Part shown: positions 44,793 to 54,954 of the stretch, piece after piece
Layout: the number at the start of each line of letters is the position of its first letter
Numbering within the stretch: the first letter of the stretch is position 1
Assembly: GCA_017550165.1 (NCBI GenBank)
Contig: JAFZQH010000018.1
Location: 1-64,000 of the forward strand
Origin: Lachnospiraceae bacterium
GTDB taxonomy: Bacteria > Bacillota > Clostridia > Lachnospirales > Lachnospiraceae
Reading direction: 5' to 3'
Length of the DNA stretch: 64,000 bases
The notes under the pieces: model-generated
Told to the model about the DNA's origin: nothing
Databases searched by the model: none
The model's input: only the letters and a program-made list of their open reading frames with translations
Translations under genes and position numbers: made by a program

Positions 44793-45986
44793 CTATTCAA
44801 TGATAGAAGCTACTCTTCCTGAACCTACTGTACGTCCACCCTCTCTGATAGCGAAGGTAAGACCCTGCTCCATAGCGATGGGATGAATAAGCTCGATAGT
44901 CATCTCAACGTTATCTCCGGGCATGCACATCTCTGTACCTGCAGGCAGGTTGCATACGCCTGTTACGTCAGTTGTTCTGAAATAGAACTGAGGTCTGTAG
45001 TTGTTGAAGAAAGGAGTATGACGTCCACCCTCGTCCTTGGTCAGTACGTATACCTGAGCGGTAAACTTTGTATGACACTTGATTGAACCGGGTTTAACGA
45101 GAACCTGTCCTCTCTCGATCTCTTCTCTCTTGATACCACGAAGAAGGGCACCGATGTTATCTCCTGCCTGTCCTTCGTCAAGGAGCTTACGGAACATCTC
45201 GATACCTGTTACGGTAGTCTTCATGTTCTCTTCCTTGATACCTACGATCTCAACTTCCTCATTTACATGAAGAACACCACGCTCTACTCTACCTGTAGCA
45301 ACAGTACCACGACCTGTGATGGTGAATACGTCCTCTACGGGCATAAGGAAGGGCTGATCTGTAGCACGAACGGGATCCGGGATATATGAATCAACTGCAT
45401 CCATAAGCTCCATAACCTTGTCTCCCCACTCACCGCTGGGATCCTCAAGAGCAAGTAATGCAGAACCCTGGATAACAGGAATGTCATCTCCGGGGAAATC
45501 ATACTCTGAAAGTAACTCTCTGATCTCCATCTCAACCAGCTCAAGGAGCTCAGCATCGTCAACCATATCGCACTTGTTCATGAATACTACGATATAGGGA
45601 ACACCTACCTGACGGGAAAGAAGGATATGCTCCTTAGTCTGAGCCATAACACCGTCTGTAGCAGCAACAACCAGGATAGCACCATCCATCTGTGCAGCAC
45701 CGGTGATCATGTTCTTAACGTAGTCAGCATGCCCCGGGCAGTCAACGTGTGCGTAATGCCTCTTAGCTGTCTCATACTCAACGTGAGCTGTAGAGATAGT
45801 GATACCTCTTTCTCTCTCTTCCGGAGCCTTGTCGATGTTCTCGAATGCAACTGCCTCACCTGTTCCGAGTCTCTGGTTAAGAGTCTTGGTAATAGCAGCT
45901 GTTAATGTAGTCTTACCATGGTCTACGTGACCGATGGTTCCGATATTACAATGCGGTTTTGTTCTCTCAAATTTAGCTTTAGCCAT
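44793..45986 (-). CDS. tuf: Elongation factor Tu
   Basis: A 397-residue GTPase delivering aminoacyl-tRNA to the ribosome. Motifs are G1 GHVDHGKTT, switch I RGITIST, G3 DCPGHADY and G4 NKCD; domains II and III are complete. AAGGAGG precedes the ATG. It is last in the str block rpsL-rpsG-fusA-tuf and has its own promoter in the 115-base gap after fusA, allowing extra expression. Confidence 0.99.
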   Translation of the reverse strand: MAKAKFERTKPHCNIGTIGHVDHGKTTLTAAITKTLNQRLGTGEAVAFENIDKAPEERERGITISTAHVEYETAKRHYAHVDCPGHADYVKNMITGAAQMDGAILVVAATDGVMAQTKEHILLSRQVGVPYIVVFMNKCDMVDDAELLELVEMEIRELLSEYDFPGDDIPVIQGSALLALEDPSGEWGDKVMELMDAVDSYIPDPVRATDQPFLMPVEDVFTITGRGTVATGRVERGVLHVNEEVEIVGIKEENMKTTVTGIEMFRKLLDEGQAGDNIGALLRGIKREEIERGQVLVKPGSIKCHTKFTAQVYVLTKDEGGRHTPFFNNYRPQFYFRTTDVTGVCNLPAGTEMCMPGDNVEMTIELIHPIAMEQGLTFAIREGGRTVGSGRVASIIE

Positions 45987-46065
45987 TATCTACTTCCTCC
46001 TTAAAATAACTACCCTTCCGGGTTATTCGTTCATGATCGTTTTAAATAAAAACGGGCTATCTCAC

Positions 46066-46094
46066 ATTATATTTCATAATGCCGTGTTTTTCAA
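46066..46094 (-). promoter_or_regulatory. tuf promoter
   Basis: Minus strand TTGAAA (46089-46094), 17 bp, TATAAT (46066-46071), within the fusA-tuf gap. Confidence 0.75.
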
Positions 46095-46101
46095 GCAGTT
46101 T

Positions 46102-48219
46102 TTACTTTGAATGCGTTGATATAACTTTTTCCTGAACCGACTTGGGTACCTGCTCATATTTTTCAAAGAACATTGAGTAGTTACCACGTCCCTGAGTCTT
46201 GGAACGAAGGTCTGTGGAGTATCCGAACATCTCGGCAAGGGGTACGAAACCTCTTACGATCTTGCCGCCGCCTAAGTCATCCATTCCTTCGATACGGCCT
46301 CTACGTCCGTTGATATCTCCGATAACATCACCCATGTACTCCTCAGGCATGGTTACCTCGACTCTCATGATAGGCTCAAGAAGAACCGGCTCGCCTTTGC
46401 TCATGGCATCCTTGAATGCCAGGGATCCTGCAATATGGAAGGCCATCTCGGATGAATCGACTTCATGATATGAACCGTCATATACAACAGCCTTAACACC
46501 GAGAACCGGGAATCCTGCAAGAACTCCTGCTTTGGCAGCTTCCTCGATACCCTCTCCGACTGCGGGGATATATTCCTTGGGAATAGCTCCTCCCACAACC
46601 TCGGACTCGAATACAAAGGTCTGCTCGGCATTGGGATCCATAGGCTCAAACCTGACTTTACAGTGTCCGTACTGACCGCGTCCACCGGACTGCTTGGCAT
46701 ACTTGCTGTCAACGTCAACAGGCTTGGTAAATGTCTCTTTGTAAGCAACCTGAGGCGCACCTACGTTAGCCTCTACCTTGAACTCACGAAGGAGTCTGTC
46801 AACGATGATCTCCAGATGGAGCTCGCCCATTCCGGCGATGATGGTCTGTCCTGTCTCGGCATCCGTATGAGCACGGAAGGTAGGATCTTCTTCTGCCAAC
46901 TTGGCCAGTGCCTCACCCAGCTTACCCTGTCCTGCCTTGGTCTTGGGCTCGATAGCCAGCTCGATAACGGGCTCCGGGAACTCCATGGACTCTAAGATAA
47001 CGGGATGCTGCTCGTCACAGATGGTATCACCTGTACTTGTAATCTTGAAACCGACTGCTGCAGCAATATCTCCCGAATAAACCTTATCAAGCTCAGCTCT
47101 CTTGTTGGCATGCATCTGAAGGATACGTCCGACACGTTCTTTCTTGCCCTTGGTAGCATTAAGAACATAAGAGCCTGAATTCATGGTTCCTGAATATACA
47201 CGGAAGAATGCAAGCTTTCCTACGAAGGGGTCAGCCATGATCTTAAATGCCAACGCTGAGAAAGGCTCTTCATCTGAAGAATGTCTCTCTACCTCATTAC
47301 CGTCAAGGTCAACTCCCTTGATGGACGGAATGTCAACCGGTGAAGGCATGAATTCTATAACGGCATCAAGAAGCTTCTGGACTCCTTTGTTCCTGTAAGC
47401 TGTGCCACAGCATACCGGAACTGCCTGGCATTCACATGTAGCTTTACGAAGGGCTGCCTTCAGCTGATCAATGCTGGGCTCCTTCTCTTCCAGGTACATG
47501 TCCATTAATTCTTCATCAAGTTCGCAGATCTTCTCGATCAGCTCGTCATGATAGAGATCAGCATCATCCTTCATGTCATCGGGGATGGGAACTATTGAGA
47601 TATCCTCTCCCTTATCATCATTGTAGATGTATGCTTCCATCTCAAAGAGATCGATGATCCCCTTGAAATCATCTTCTTTACCGATAGGTAACTGAATAAC
47701 TATGGCATTCTTACCCAATCTGTTACGGATCTGGTCCACAGCTGAATAAAAGTCTGCACCCAGGATATCCATCTTATTGATAAATGCCATACGAGGTACA
47801 TTATATGTATCAGCCTGACGCCACACATTCTCCGACTGGGGCTCAACTCCGCCCTTGGCGCAGAATACACCTACGGCACCGTCCAGTACTCTAAGGGAAC
47901 GCTCAACTTCAACAGTAAAGTCAACGTGACCCGGAGTATCGATAATGTTGATACGATGCTCTAAAGCACCTGCCTTGGGCTTGTTATGATCCTGCAATGT
48001 CCAGTGACATGTGGTAGCAGCTGACGTAATGGTGATACCTCTCTCCTGCTCCTGCTCCATCCAGTCCATGGTAGCAGTACCATCGTGGGTATCACCGATC
48101 TTGTGGTTAATTCCGGTATAGTAAAGAATACGCTCAGTAGTAGTAGTCTTACCGGCATCGATATGAGCCATAATACCAATATTACGGGTCCGCTCAAGCG
48201 GATATTCTCTTCCAGCCAA
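46102..48219 (-). CDS. fusA: Elongation factor G
   Basis: A 705-residue translocase GTPase. G1 is AHIDAGKTT, switch [13 protein letters not shown]3 DTPGHVDF, G4 NKMD; domains II to V are present ([11 protein letters not shown] in domain V). The start codon is TTG: MAGREYP is encoded by TTG GCT GGA, with AGGAGG 9 bases upstream and no better ATG nearby. It starts 21 bases after rpsG. Confidence 0.98.
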   Translation of the reverse strand: MAGREYPLERTRNIGIMAHIDAGKTTTTERILYYTGINHKIGDTHDGTATMDWMEQEQERGITITSAATTCHWTLQDHNKPKAGALEHRINIIDTPGHVDFTVEVERSLRVLDGAVGVFCAKGGVEPQSENVWRQADTYNVPRMAFINKMDILGADFYSAVDQIRNRLGKNAIVIQLPIGKEDDFKGIIDLFEMEAYIYNDDKGEDISIVPIPDDMKDDADLYHDELIEKICELDEELMDMYLEEKEPSIDQLKAALRKATCECQAVPVCCGTAYRNKGVQKLLDAVIEFMPSPVDIPSIKGVDLDGNEVERHSSDEEPFSALAFKIMADPFVGKLAFFRVYSGTMNSGSYVLNATKGKKERVGRILQMHANKRAELDKVYSGDIAAAVGFKITSTGDTICDEQHPVILESMEFPEPVIELAIEPKTKAGQGKLGEALAKLAEEDPTFRAHTDAETGQTIIAGMGELHLEIIVDRLLREFKVEANVGAPQVAYKETFTKPVDVDSKYAKQSGGRGQYGHCKVRFEPMDPNAEQTFVFESEVVGGAIPKEYIPAVGEGIEEAAKAGVLAGFPVLGVKAVVYDGSYHEVDSSEMAFHIAGSLAFKDAMSKGEPVLLEPIMRVEVTMPEEYMGDVIGDINGRRGRIEGMDDLGGGKIVRGFVPLAEMFGYSTDLRSKTQGRGNYSMFFEKYEQVPKSVQEKVISTHSK

Positions 48220-48240
48220 TATTTTTTCCTCCTACTGAAA

Positions 48241-48711
48241 TTAGAAACGATAGTGAGCAAACGCCTTGTTTGCTTCTGCCATCTTGTGCATATCTTCTTT
48301 TCTCTTTACAGCTGAACCTGTATTGTTAGCTGCATCGAGGATTTCATTGGCAAGACGTTCTTCCATGGTCTTTTCTCCACGCTTACGTGAAAACATGGTA
48401 AGCCATCTTAATGCCAATGCCTGACGTCTCTCGGGCTTAACTTCGATAGGTACCTGATATGTAGCACCGCCGATACGTCTAGCTTTAACTTCCAAGAGAG
48501 GCATCATGTTGTTCATAGCTTCCTGGAAAGTCTCAAGTGCGGGCTTGCCGCCTTTTTCTTCAACGATTGAAAATGCTCCGTATACAATCTTCTGAGCTAC
48601 GCTCTTCTTACCATCAAGCATGATGTTGTTGATAAGCTTGGTAACTACCTTGTCATTGTATAAAGGATCTGCCAATACGTCTCTTTTCTGAATATGTCCT
48701 TTACGTGGCAC
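48241..48711 (-). CDS. rpsG: 30S ribosomal protein S7
   Basis: A 156-residue 16S-rRNA-binding protein that nucleates the 30S head. The true N terminus is (M)[19 protein letters not shown], with a GTG start at 48711 and AAGGAGG 8 bases before; longer in-frame starts do not match the family. In E. coli S7 represses its own operon by binding between rpsL and rpsG; whether the 190-base gap here does this is untested. Confidence 0.97.
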   Translation of the reverse strand: MPRKGHIQKRDVLADPLYNDKVVTKLINNIMLDGKKSVAQKIVYGAFSIVEEKGGKPALETFQEAMNNMMPLLEVKARRIGGATYQVPIEVKPERRQALALRWLTMFSRKRGEKTMEERLANEILDAANNTGSAVKRKEDMHKMAEANKAFAHYRF

Positions 48712-48901
48712 GGTTCTTCCCTCCTTATTCATTCGAAAATCAGTTACATTTTTCGGGAACGGTTCTGTAAAAAGAAATCGTTCCGAATAAATCATCGGTA
48801 CTCACAACGTGTACTAATTCACAATTTGTGTACGTGCAGGTATATCTGAATAACAGAATTCCAACACTAATTAGTCTTTGTGGTACATGGCGTAAGTAAA
48901 A
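48712..48901 (-). other. rpsL-rpsG spacer, possible S7 control region
   Basis: A 190-base intercistronic gap, long for this operon. It contains loosely complementary GTGTAC and GTACAC/ACGT stretches around 48808-48836 that could fold. The location equals the known S7 autoregulatory site of enterobacteria; equivalence is inference. Confidence 0.3.
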
Positions 48902-49321
48902 TTACTTACCAGCCTTAGGTCTCTTAGCGCCGTATTTGGAACGGGCCTGTTTTCTGTTAGCTACACCTGCAGTATCAAGTGTACCACGAACGATGTGGTA
49001 TCTGGTACCGGGTAAGTCCTTAACACGGCCGCCTCTTACGAGAACAACGCTGTGCTCCTGAAGGTTGTGACCTTCACCGGGAATGTAAGAAGTAACTTCG
49101 ATTCCGTTGGAAAGACGTACTCTGGCGATCTTTCTAAGAGCTGAGTTAGGCTTCTTAGGGGTCTTGGTCTTTACTGCGGTACATACGCCACGCTTCTGAG
49201 GAGCGCTCTGGTCTGTAGCCTTCTTGTGTAAAGAGTTGTAACCCTTCTGAAGTGCGGGAGCTGTAGACTTGGAAACCTTTGTCTCACGGCCCTTTCTTAC
49301 TAACTGGTTAAATGTGGGCAT
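48902..49321 (-). CDS. rpsL: 30S ribosomal protein S12
   Basis: A 139-residue decoding-centre protein beginning [13 protein letters not shown], with [12 protein letters not shown] and [13 protein letters not shown]. The lysines where streptomycin-resistance mutations arise are wild type. ATG 49321 follows AAGGAAG; the upstream in-frame extension is not part of the family. First gene of the str operon. Confidence 0.98.
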   Translation of the reverse strand: MPTFNQLVRKGRETKVSKSTAPALQKGYNSLHKKATDQSAPQKRGVCTAVKTKTPKKPNSALRKIARVRLSNGIEVTSYIPGEGHNLQEHSVVLVRGGRVKDLPGTRYHIVRGTLDTAGVANRKQARSKYGAKRPKAGK

Positions 49322-49398
49322 TCTGTTTTCTTCCTTTCTGTAATAGTCACGCGTGTTTACGCACACAAATAAAAATGCACTTTCACGCACGCTATCAT

Positions 49399-49427
49399 AT
49401 TATACGTACGGTCAAGTGCATTGTCAA
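49399..49427 (-). promoter_or_regulatory. Consensus promoter of the str operon
   Basis: Minus strand TTGACA (49422-49427), 17 bp, TATAAT (49399-49404), both perfect. It drives rpsL-rpsG-fusA-tuf with a leader of about 70 bases. Confidence 0.88.
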
Positions 49428-49439
49428 GCAAATTCTATA

Positions 49440-50105
49440 TTATTTTTTGTCCATGAAAGCAGGTAAGCCTTTGCTCTTCTTCTTGTGAATCTGCTTGTCC
49501 GTGACATATTTGTTAATCTGGGGATATACTTTGGAGAAAGAACAGCCGTAGAGTCTTCCTTTCTCTGTGGAGGTGGATCTCACCACTCTACCGACTACAT
49601 CGATGCCGAAGCGTTCTTCTTTGTCAATGTAATTGATGTGAACCTGGTCACCCGGCTGGAAGTATTCGTCATCGTCACCCTGCACGAGGAAACCTATGCC
49701 GGTGGCGCTTATGTCCTTAACAAGAATGGGAAGCTTATCGCCGCCGCGAAGCTGGAATTGAGCGGAACCTTCCTCACCGACGAACACTCTGAAAGAATTA
49801 CGTCTGTTGAGGCGGACGCCGGCGTGACGCGAACTGATGGCATGATAAGTATTGCCATCTATCTTCATGATTCCCACGTGAACTCTCTTCCAATAATAGG
49901 GCACTTCATTCTCACGCACCACCATCATCTCAACGTTCAGGTCCGGCACGTCAAAAGAAACAATATTATCTTCATAAAGAAAAGGGTTTACGAAAAGAAT
50001 GTCTTCGTCGTAAAACGCCATGGTAGTGGTAAGGCTGATACTGGAATCTTCCTTACTCACCAATACGTTAATTATGGAATCCGGTGCTATTTCACTGAGT
50101 TTCAT
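49440..50105 (-). CDS. PilZ domain protein (cyclic di-GMP effector)
   Basis: A 221-residue soluble protein with a YcgR-like N-terminal beta domain (1-95) and a C-terminal PilZ domain. The c-di-GMP signature is present: RLNRRNSFRV (RxxxR type) and DISATGIGF (D/NxSxxG). It should bind c-di-GMP and change the activity of a partner such as a motility or polysaccharide system; no such partner is adjacent. GGGGGAC precedes the start. It is divergent from the clpX paralogue. Confidence 0.9.
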   Translation of the reverse strand: MKLSEIAPDSIINVLVSKEDSSISLTTTMAFYDEDILFVNPFLYEDNIVSFDVPDLNVEMMVVRENEVPYYWKRVHVGIMKIDGNTYHAISSRHAGVRLNRRNSFRVFVGEEGSAQFQLRGGDKLPILVKDISATGIGFLVQGDDDEYFQPGDQVHINYIDKEERFGIDVVGRVVRSTSTEKGRLYGCSFSKVYPQINKYVTDKQIHKKKSKGLPAFMDKK

Positions 50106-50137
50106 ATGTTAGTCCCCCGACCTTCTCAGGTTAATTT

Positions 50138-50167
50138 ATTTTATCACGGCAAAGTATTCCATTGCAA
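50138..50167 (-). promoter_or_regulatory. Putative promoter of the PilZ gene
   Basis: Minus strand TTGCAA (50162-50167), 18 bp, TAAAAT (50138-50143) with an extended TG before the -10. Confidence 0.5.
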
Positions 50168-50256
50168 TATCCTTAATTATCCGACTTTTCCGACTTTCTT
50201 CATTTATTAGACTTTGTTTATGATTTCTTAACTTGTGTGTGGTATTTTTGCTGTAT

Positions 50257-50262
50257 TATAAT
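50257..50262 (+). promoter_or_regulatory. -10 box of the clpX paralogue promoter
   Basis: TATAAT with TTGTGT at 50233-50238 and an 18-bp spacer; about 36 bases of leader to ATG 50305. Confidence 0.55.
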
Positions 50263-50304
50263 CAGTACAAAGAAACACTCTTTTATATAAAGAAAGGAAA
50301 CACA

Positions 50305-51822
50305 ATGTCAGAAGAATTTGAACCCGTCTGCATGATATGTATGCGTCCCGAGAGCAAAGCAGGTTCCCTGATAAAGCTCCCCGGCAACATGTGTGTCTGT
50401 GCCGACTGTTTGCAGAAAACAATAGATATGGCCGAAAGCATGAATCTTACCTCGAACTTCTTTAATCCCGCAGGTCCCGATTCTGTTAAGAAGCCCGCCG
50501 AACCCGTTCAGGACAAAGAACCCGTACATTCAGATAACCCTTATGCCGAGGTCAATACAGACACTCCCACTGAGGATATTCCCGAGGACGAACCCGAGGA
50601 GAAAAAAACAGGCCGTCCTTTTGGCGGTAACGGCTTCCCCAATATCAGCTTCTTTAACTTAAACGACCTTCAGAACGGCTTCCCCGGAATGTCAGCAAGG
50701 GGTCCCAAGAAAAAGAAGAAGCCCCTCGAGCCCATAAACTTAAAGGATGTTTTGCCTCCTCATAAGATTAAGGAAAAACTCGACGAATACGTAATCGGTC
50801 AGGAACAGGCCAAGAAGATTATTTCCGTTGCGGTATATAACCACTACAAGCGCGTTGCTACCGGCACGATGGACGAGATAGAGATTGACAAGTCTAACAT
50901 TCTGATGATTGGTCCCACCGGTTGCGGCAAGACTTATCTGGTTAAGACATTGGCTAAGCTCCTGGATGTTCCGCTCGCGATTGCCGATGCGACTTCTTTG
51001 ACCGAGGCCGGATATATCGGTGACGACATTGAGTCTGTTGTGTCTAAGCTTCTGGCTGCCGCTGACAATGACGTTGAGAGAGCCGAGCGCGGCATTATCT
51101 TCATCGATGAGATTGATAAGATTGCCAAGAAAAAAGAAACCACTTCCCGCGACGTAAGCGGTGAATCGGTTCAGCAGGGTATGCTTAAGCTTTTGGAAGG
51201 TGCCGAGGTGGAAGTTCCCATCGGAGCTAATTCCAAGAACGCTATGGTGCCTCTTGCCACCGTGAATACGAAGAACATTCTGTTCATCTGTGGCGGAGCC
51301 TTCCCCGACCTTGAGGAAATCATTAAGCAGCGTCTTAACAAGAAGACCTCCATCGGCTACACCGCCGAACTTAAGGATAAGTGGGACAAGGAAAAGAACA
51401 TTTTAAGCCACGTTAAGGTTGAAGATATTAAGAAGTTTGGTATGATTCCCGAGTTTGTGGGACGTCTGCCCGTTCTTTGTCCTATGGAAATGTTGGACAA
51501 GGAAATGCTTATCGATATTCTGAAAGAGCCAAAGAACGCTATACTTAAGCAGTATCAGAAGCTTCTGGAACTTGATGAAGTTAAGCTTGAGTTCTCCGAC
51601 GAAGCTCTTGCAGCCATCGCCGACAAGGCTATGGAACGCGACACCGGTGCCCGTGCACTTCGCGCCATTATTGAGGAATTCATGCTTGATATCATGTATG
51701 AGATTCCCAAGGATAAAAACATCGGTAAGGTAATCATCACTGCCGAATACATTAACGGAACCGGCGGTCCCATTATCGAGATGAGAACAGAGGCTGTGCC
51801 GCAGATTTCAGCGCAGGCGTAA
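50305..51822 (+). CDS. Divergent ClpX paralogue lacking the RKH loop
   Basis: A 505-residue AAA+ protein clearly of the ClpX family: zinc knuckle CMIC (Cys9, Cys12) and CADC (Cys32, Cys35), Walker A GPTGCGKT, Walker B GIIFIDEIDKIAKKK, pore loop EAGYIGDD and [11 protein letters not shown]. It differs from the clpP-linked ClpX at 22.9 kb in several ways: a Pro/Glu-rich linker of about 100 residues follows the zinc domain, the RKH substrate loop is absent (IGANSKNAMVPL stands there), pore loop 1 has GYIG, and the ClpP-docking loop reads SIGYTAE instead of SIGFNAE. It may therefore recognise other substrates, with or without ClpP. AAAGGAAACACA precedes ATG 50305. Monocistronic. Confidence 0.88.
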   Translation: MSEEFEPVCMICMRPESKAGSLIKLPGNMCVCADCLQKTIDMAESMNLTSNFFNPAGPDSVKKPAEPVQDKEPVHSDNPYAEVNTDTPTEDIPEDEPEEKKTGRPFGGNGFPNISFFNLNDLQNGFPGMSARGPKKKKKPLEPINLKDVLPPHKIKEKLDEYVIGQEQAKKIISVAVYNHYKRVATGTMDEIEIDKSNILMIGPTGCGKTYLVKTLAKLLDVPLAIADATSLTEAGYIGDDIESVVSKLLAAADNDVERAERGIIFIDEIDKIAKKKETTSRDVSGESVQQGMLKLLEGAEVEVPIGANSKNAMVPLATVNTKNILFICGGAFPDLEEIIKQRLNKKTSIGYTAELKDKWDKEKNILSHVKVEDIKKFGMIPEFVGRLPVLCPMEMLDKEMLIDILKEPKNAILKQYQKLLELDEVKLEFSDEALAAIADKAMERDTGARALRAIIEEFMLDIMYEIPKDKNIGKVIITAEYINGTGGPIIEMRTEAVPQISAQA

Positions 51823-51848
51823 GGCCCCAACACACATTTTCAAGTATC

Positions 51849-51882
51849 AAAAAAGCTCCGACTCATTTGAGCCGGAGCTTTT
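51849..51882. terminator. Bidirectional terminator
   Basis: AAAAGCTCCG (51851-51860) pairs with CGGAGCTTTT (51873-51882), with an inner CTCA/TGAG pairing. A runs and T runs flank it, so it can end both the clpX paralogue and the convergent MFS gene. Confidence 0.85.
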
Positions 51883-51895
51883 AGATTGCCGTTAA

Positions 51896-53173
51896 TTAAG
51901 CTTCTTTCTTCTGAGCAGCTTTGCCTGACTTGGGAACCATTACGCAGCTGATGATAAGAGCGATTACGTAAAGTGCGCAGGTAACATAGAGAACTGTCTG
52001 ATAACCAACGGGGTTAACCGCTTCATCGGGAGTACCGAAGTGCTTAACGATGAAGGTAGCCATCTGGTTACCGGTAAGACCTGCGAAAGCCCATGCGGAA
52101 AGGCACATGCCGTGAACTGCTGAAATCTTCTCCATTCCGAAGTGGTCGGAAAGAAGTGTGGGAACGTTTGAGAAACCGCCGCCGTATCCTGCGTTAACCA
52201 TAATCAGAAGGCCTACACAGATGATGGCAAGAACCTTAACGTTTGCACCGTTCTCAATACCTCTTGTGAAGATTACGCAAGCGGTGAAAGCGATGGAAAG
52301 GATAAAGATAAGCTTGTAGATGGAGTTACGATCCTTAAGCTTGTCAGCCCATGCGGAGAAACCGAGACGGCCGCCCGCATTAGCAATAGCGGTAACTGTA
52401 CCAAGTACAGCTGCAATACCCGCAAAACCAACTGCGTTGAAAATCTGCTTTTCCTGAGAGATAAGTGCAAGACCGCAGGTGATGTTGATGTAGAACATAA
52501 GCCAGATACCGATGAAGGTCTTCTGTGAGAATGCATACTTGAAGTTGCTGCCGAGGGTAGCAAAGAATTCTTTGACTCCGCCCTTTGCATGCTGTTCTAC
52601 CCAATCGGAAGGCTTTCTTAAAAGAAGGTGTCCGATGAACATCATTACGAAGTAAACACCGCCCATGATGAAGAACATGGGAGCGGGATTGTTATCAAAC
52701 TTATCAAGAATGAACTGCATTACAGGAGTAGCGATAGCTTTAGCTGCACCGAAACCTGCAACTGCAAGACCTGTAGCAAGGCCCTTCTTATCCTTGAACC
52801 AAAGCATAAGGGTCTTAACGGGCGAAAGATAACCGGTACCAAGACCGATACCCATGATGCAACCGTAGAATAAAAAGATTAAAGGAAGGGACTTAAGCAG
52901 AATAGCTGCGCCTGTTCCTACCATACCTACGGAGAAACAAATAGTCGCAATAAGCGAAGACTTGTGAATATCCTTCTCTACAACGTCGCCAAGGAATGCG
53001 GCAGACATACCGAGGAAGAAAATAGCAAGTGAGAAAGCCCAGCCGCAAGCGCTCTTGGAAGCGCCAATGTAGTTAGCAATCTCAGTGCTGAATGTGGACC
53101 AACAATATACGGTACCGATACTGCAGTGAAGTAATAATGCAGGAATCGCACCGCGAATCCATTTGTTGTTCAT
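51896..53173 (-). CDS. OFA-family MFS transporter (oxalate/formate antiporter type)
   Basis: A 425-residue carrier with 12 predicted helices. The N terminus IRGAIPALLLHCSIGTVYCWSTFS, GIGLGTGYLSPVKTLMLWF and GGRLGFSAWADKL are typical of the oxalate/formate antiporter (OFA) group; the substrate is likely a small carboxylate but cannot be set. It lacks the C-terminal extensions of some relatives. AAAGGAG precedes the ATG. It stands alone behind a palindromic promoter. Confidence 0.85.
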   Translation of the reverse strand: MNNKWIRGAIPALLLHCSIGTVYCWSTFSTEIANYIGASKSACGWAFSLAIFFLGMSAAFLGDVVEKDIHKSSLIATICFSVGMVGTGAAILLKSLPLIFLFYGCIMGIGLGTGYLSPVKTLMLWFKDKKGLATGLAVAGFGAAKAIATPVMQFILDKFDNNPAPMFFIMGGVYFVMMFIGHLLLRKPSDWVEQHAKGGVKEFFATLGSNFKYAFSQKTFIGIWLMFYINITCGLALISQEKQIFNAVGFAGIAAVLGTVTAIANAGGRLGFSAWADKLKDRNSIYKLIFILSIAFTACVIFTRGIENGANVKVLAIICVGLLIMVNAGYGGGFSNVPTLLSDHFGMEKISAVHGMCLSAWAFAGLTGNQMATFIVKHFGTPDEAVNPVGYQTVLYVTCALYVIALIISCVMVPKSGKAAQKKEA

Positions 53174-53219
53174 ATATGAAACTCCTTTCGAAATAAACGC
53201 CCCTTTTAAAGGCGCAAAA

Positions 53220-53249
53220 TGCCAAAACTCATTATATAGAGTTTTGGCA
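53220..53249 (-). promoter_or_regulatory. Palindromic operator around the -10 box of the MFS gene
   Basis: TGCCAAAACTC (53220-53230) and GAGTTTTGGCA (53239-53249) form a perfect 11-bp inverted repeat around TATATAAT. The promoter is TTGAAA (53254-53259), 17 bp, TATAAT (53231-53236), on the minus strand. A repressor bound here would cover the -10 box. The same palindrome followed by TTTT could also terminate the upstream GT-C-like gene. Confidence 0.75.
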
Positions 53250-53277
53250 CTAATTTCAACAGTTTAAGCGTTTTCTT

Positions 53278-54954
53278 TTACCGTGCGGAATCTGACAATC
53301 TGTAGAATCTGTAATAACTTCCGTCCCCTACGGGCTCATAGTACCGGTTAACCCACTGCATAACATGGGTATCGTCGGTAAAATAAAGCCCACCGAACCA
53401 GCATTTAACGGCAACAACCGTAGGCATCTTGTCGGGATTTACAGCAAAATAATGCTCCAGTTCTTCATTGTAATAAGGTGTATCAATAACCGAATAGTTA
53501 GCTATCTCTGCAGGCGATGCCATGAATACGGCCGAGTCAAACAGCCACTCATCTCCCGCCACAAAAAGCTTGTCGTCGGCATTTACAAATGACGCAAACT
53601 CTGTCAGATTGACTTCAATCTCTTTACTGGTCATGTAATCGGTAAGAAGCCCAACCGTAGGACCTCCTTTTACATATCTTTCAATCTTATCAACTGTCCA
53701 GACCTTGCCTTTATTGGCGTATCCCCACACCACAAATCCTCTGGTGAAAAGAACCGTAGCAAGGATGAGCACCGCACCGGCAATGGCAGTCTTCTCAATA
53801 TCCTTAACAGCGACAAAAGAAACCGTGCCGCCAAGCACCAGGAATGAAACAAAGGTAATGATGCCAAGGTCCGAAAGTAAAGCTGCTGCCAGGCAGGAAG
53901 CCGATGACACAAGTACTCCGGATATAAAGAATCTCTTCTGTTCAGGTGTCAGATTTTTTATATTGGCAAACCCAAGAGCCATTAAAATAAGGGGAATAAC
54001 GTAAAAGCAGCAAGTCCAGTCAAGACCAGTCTTCCTCTGAAGCACCAGCATCAAGACATTGGACGTAAAAAGAAGGAAGCCGAATACGGCCAGTCCGTCC
54101 GGTTTCTTTTTAAACAAGCGCCCTGCAAAGCTGATTACAAGTGAAAAAACTGCTGCCGCAGCAACCCACGCAAGCGCCCACACAAGCCCTCTGTAGTAGT
54201 CAAATCCACCCACAAAAGTGGTATTTACGTGGGAATCGGAGTTAACAATTCCGCTTACGCATTCCGCAAATCGCGAGGGGCCTATGCGCAAAACAAAGTA
54301 CAGGGCATATACTATTCCCGCCACCGCAGAAGTTCCCGCAAAAATCAGCGAATTTTTAACCTTCTTTTCACTGTAAATGCAGATAATCACAACCGCTGCG
54401 ACAAAAGCCAGCGCACATGACGGATAGGCCAGTACTTCAAGGCACAAAAATAATGCTGAAAGTACAAGCTTATATGTTTTCTTTTGATCCTTAAGGAAGC
54501 TTATGAGCGTAAGAAACATCAGGGCCGAAAAGCCGATCTGAAGATTGGAAAACTCAGGAAATACCGTCTGCTTGGCTCTGAAAATCAAAAAGAAAATCGC
54601 AGAAAAATGTGCTGCCGTTTCACCCGAAATAGCTTTGACTTCTTTGAAAATGAATACGGCTATAACCGCGAAAAGCAACGTCCCGCACACCTGAAGATAC
54701 AGCGCCACGCCGGTAAAAGAAGGCACTATGAGCCCGTACACCCACATAAGAATATCCGTAAGAAAAATGGAAGTCTGATGCGGCTCCCACATTTCAAGGA
54801 ACATTCTGTCTCCGCTGATATGACGGTATGACATTACCATGCTGTAGGCATTGTCTGCGCCGAAGTCGGTGAATACGGTCTTGATGCTTACAAGAATTGC
54901 AGCAATCCATAGTATTTTGATGTAAATCGAGGTCTTACTGTTCTTTGTCTTCAC
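53278..54954 (-). CDS. Polytopic membrane protein, GT-C glycosyltransferase-like
   Basis: A 558-residue protein with 11-13 membrane helices and a soluble C-terminal part of about 140 residues. The first large outer loop has DFGADNAYSM followed by EMWEPHQTS, the kind of acidic loop found in GT-C (PMT/ArnT-like) enzymes that use polyprenyl-phosphate sugars. The family is not certain. Its GTG start at 54954 overlaps the end of a GT2 gene of the polyprenyl-phosphate glycosyltransferase type by 20 bases, with GAGG upstream. That pairing (GT2 makes the lipid-linked sugar, GT-C transfers it outside) fits well but is inference. Confidence 0.65.
   Translation of the reverse strand: MKTKNSKTSIYIKILWIAAILVSIKTVFTDFGADNAYSMVMSYRHISGDRMFLEMWEPHQTSIFLTDILMWVYGLIVPSFTGVALYLQVCGTLLFAVIAVFIFKEVKAISGETAAHFSAIFFLIFRAKQTVFPEFSNLQIGFSALMFLTLISFLKDQKKTYKLVLSALFLCLEVLAYPSCALAFVAAVVIICIYSEKKVKNSLIFAGTSAVAGIVYALYFVLRIGPSRFAECVSGIVNSDSHVNTTFVGGFDYYRGLVWALAWVAAAAVFSLVISFAGRLFKKKPDGLAVFGFLLFTSNVLMLVLQRKTGLDWTCCFYVIPLILMALGFANIKNLTPEQKRFFISGVLVSSASCLAAALLSDLGIITFVSFLVLGGTVSFVAVKDIEKTAIAGAVLILATVLFTRGFVVWGYANKGKVWTVDKIERYVKGGPTVGLLTDYMTSKEIEVNLTEFASFVNADDKLFVAGDEWLFDSAVFMASPAEIANYSVIDTPYYNEELEHYFAVNPDKMPTVVAVKCWFGGLYFTDDTHVMQWVNRYYEPVGDGSYYRFYRLSDSAR

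Noticed and set aside
44609-44800. 63-residue frame spanning the tuf terminator
   Set aside because: Covers a terminator and promoter, no ribosome site.
49485-50210. 241-residue open frame on the plus strand, opposite the PilZ gene
   Set aside because: The minus frame has an intact PilZ signature, promoter and ribosome site; this frame has none.
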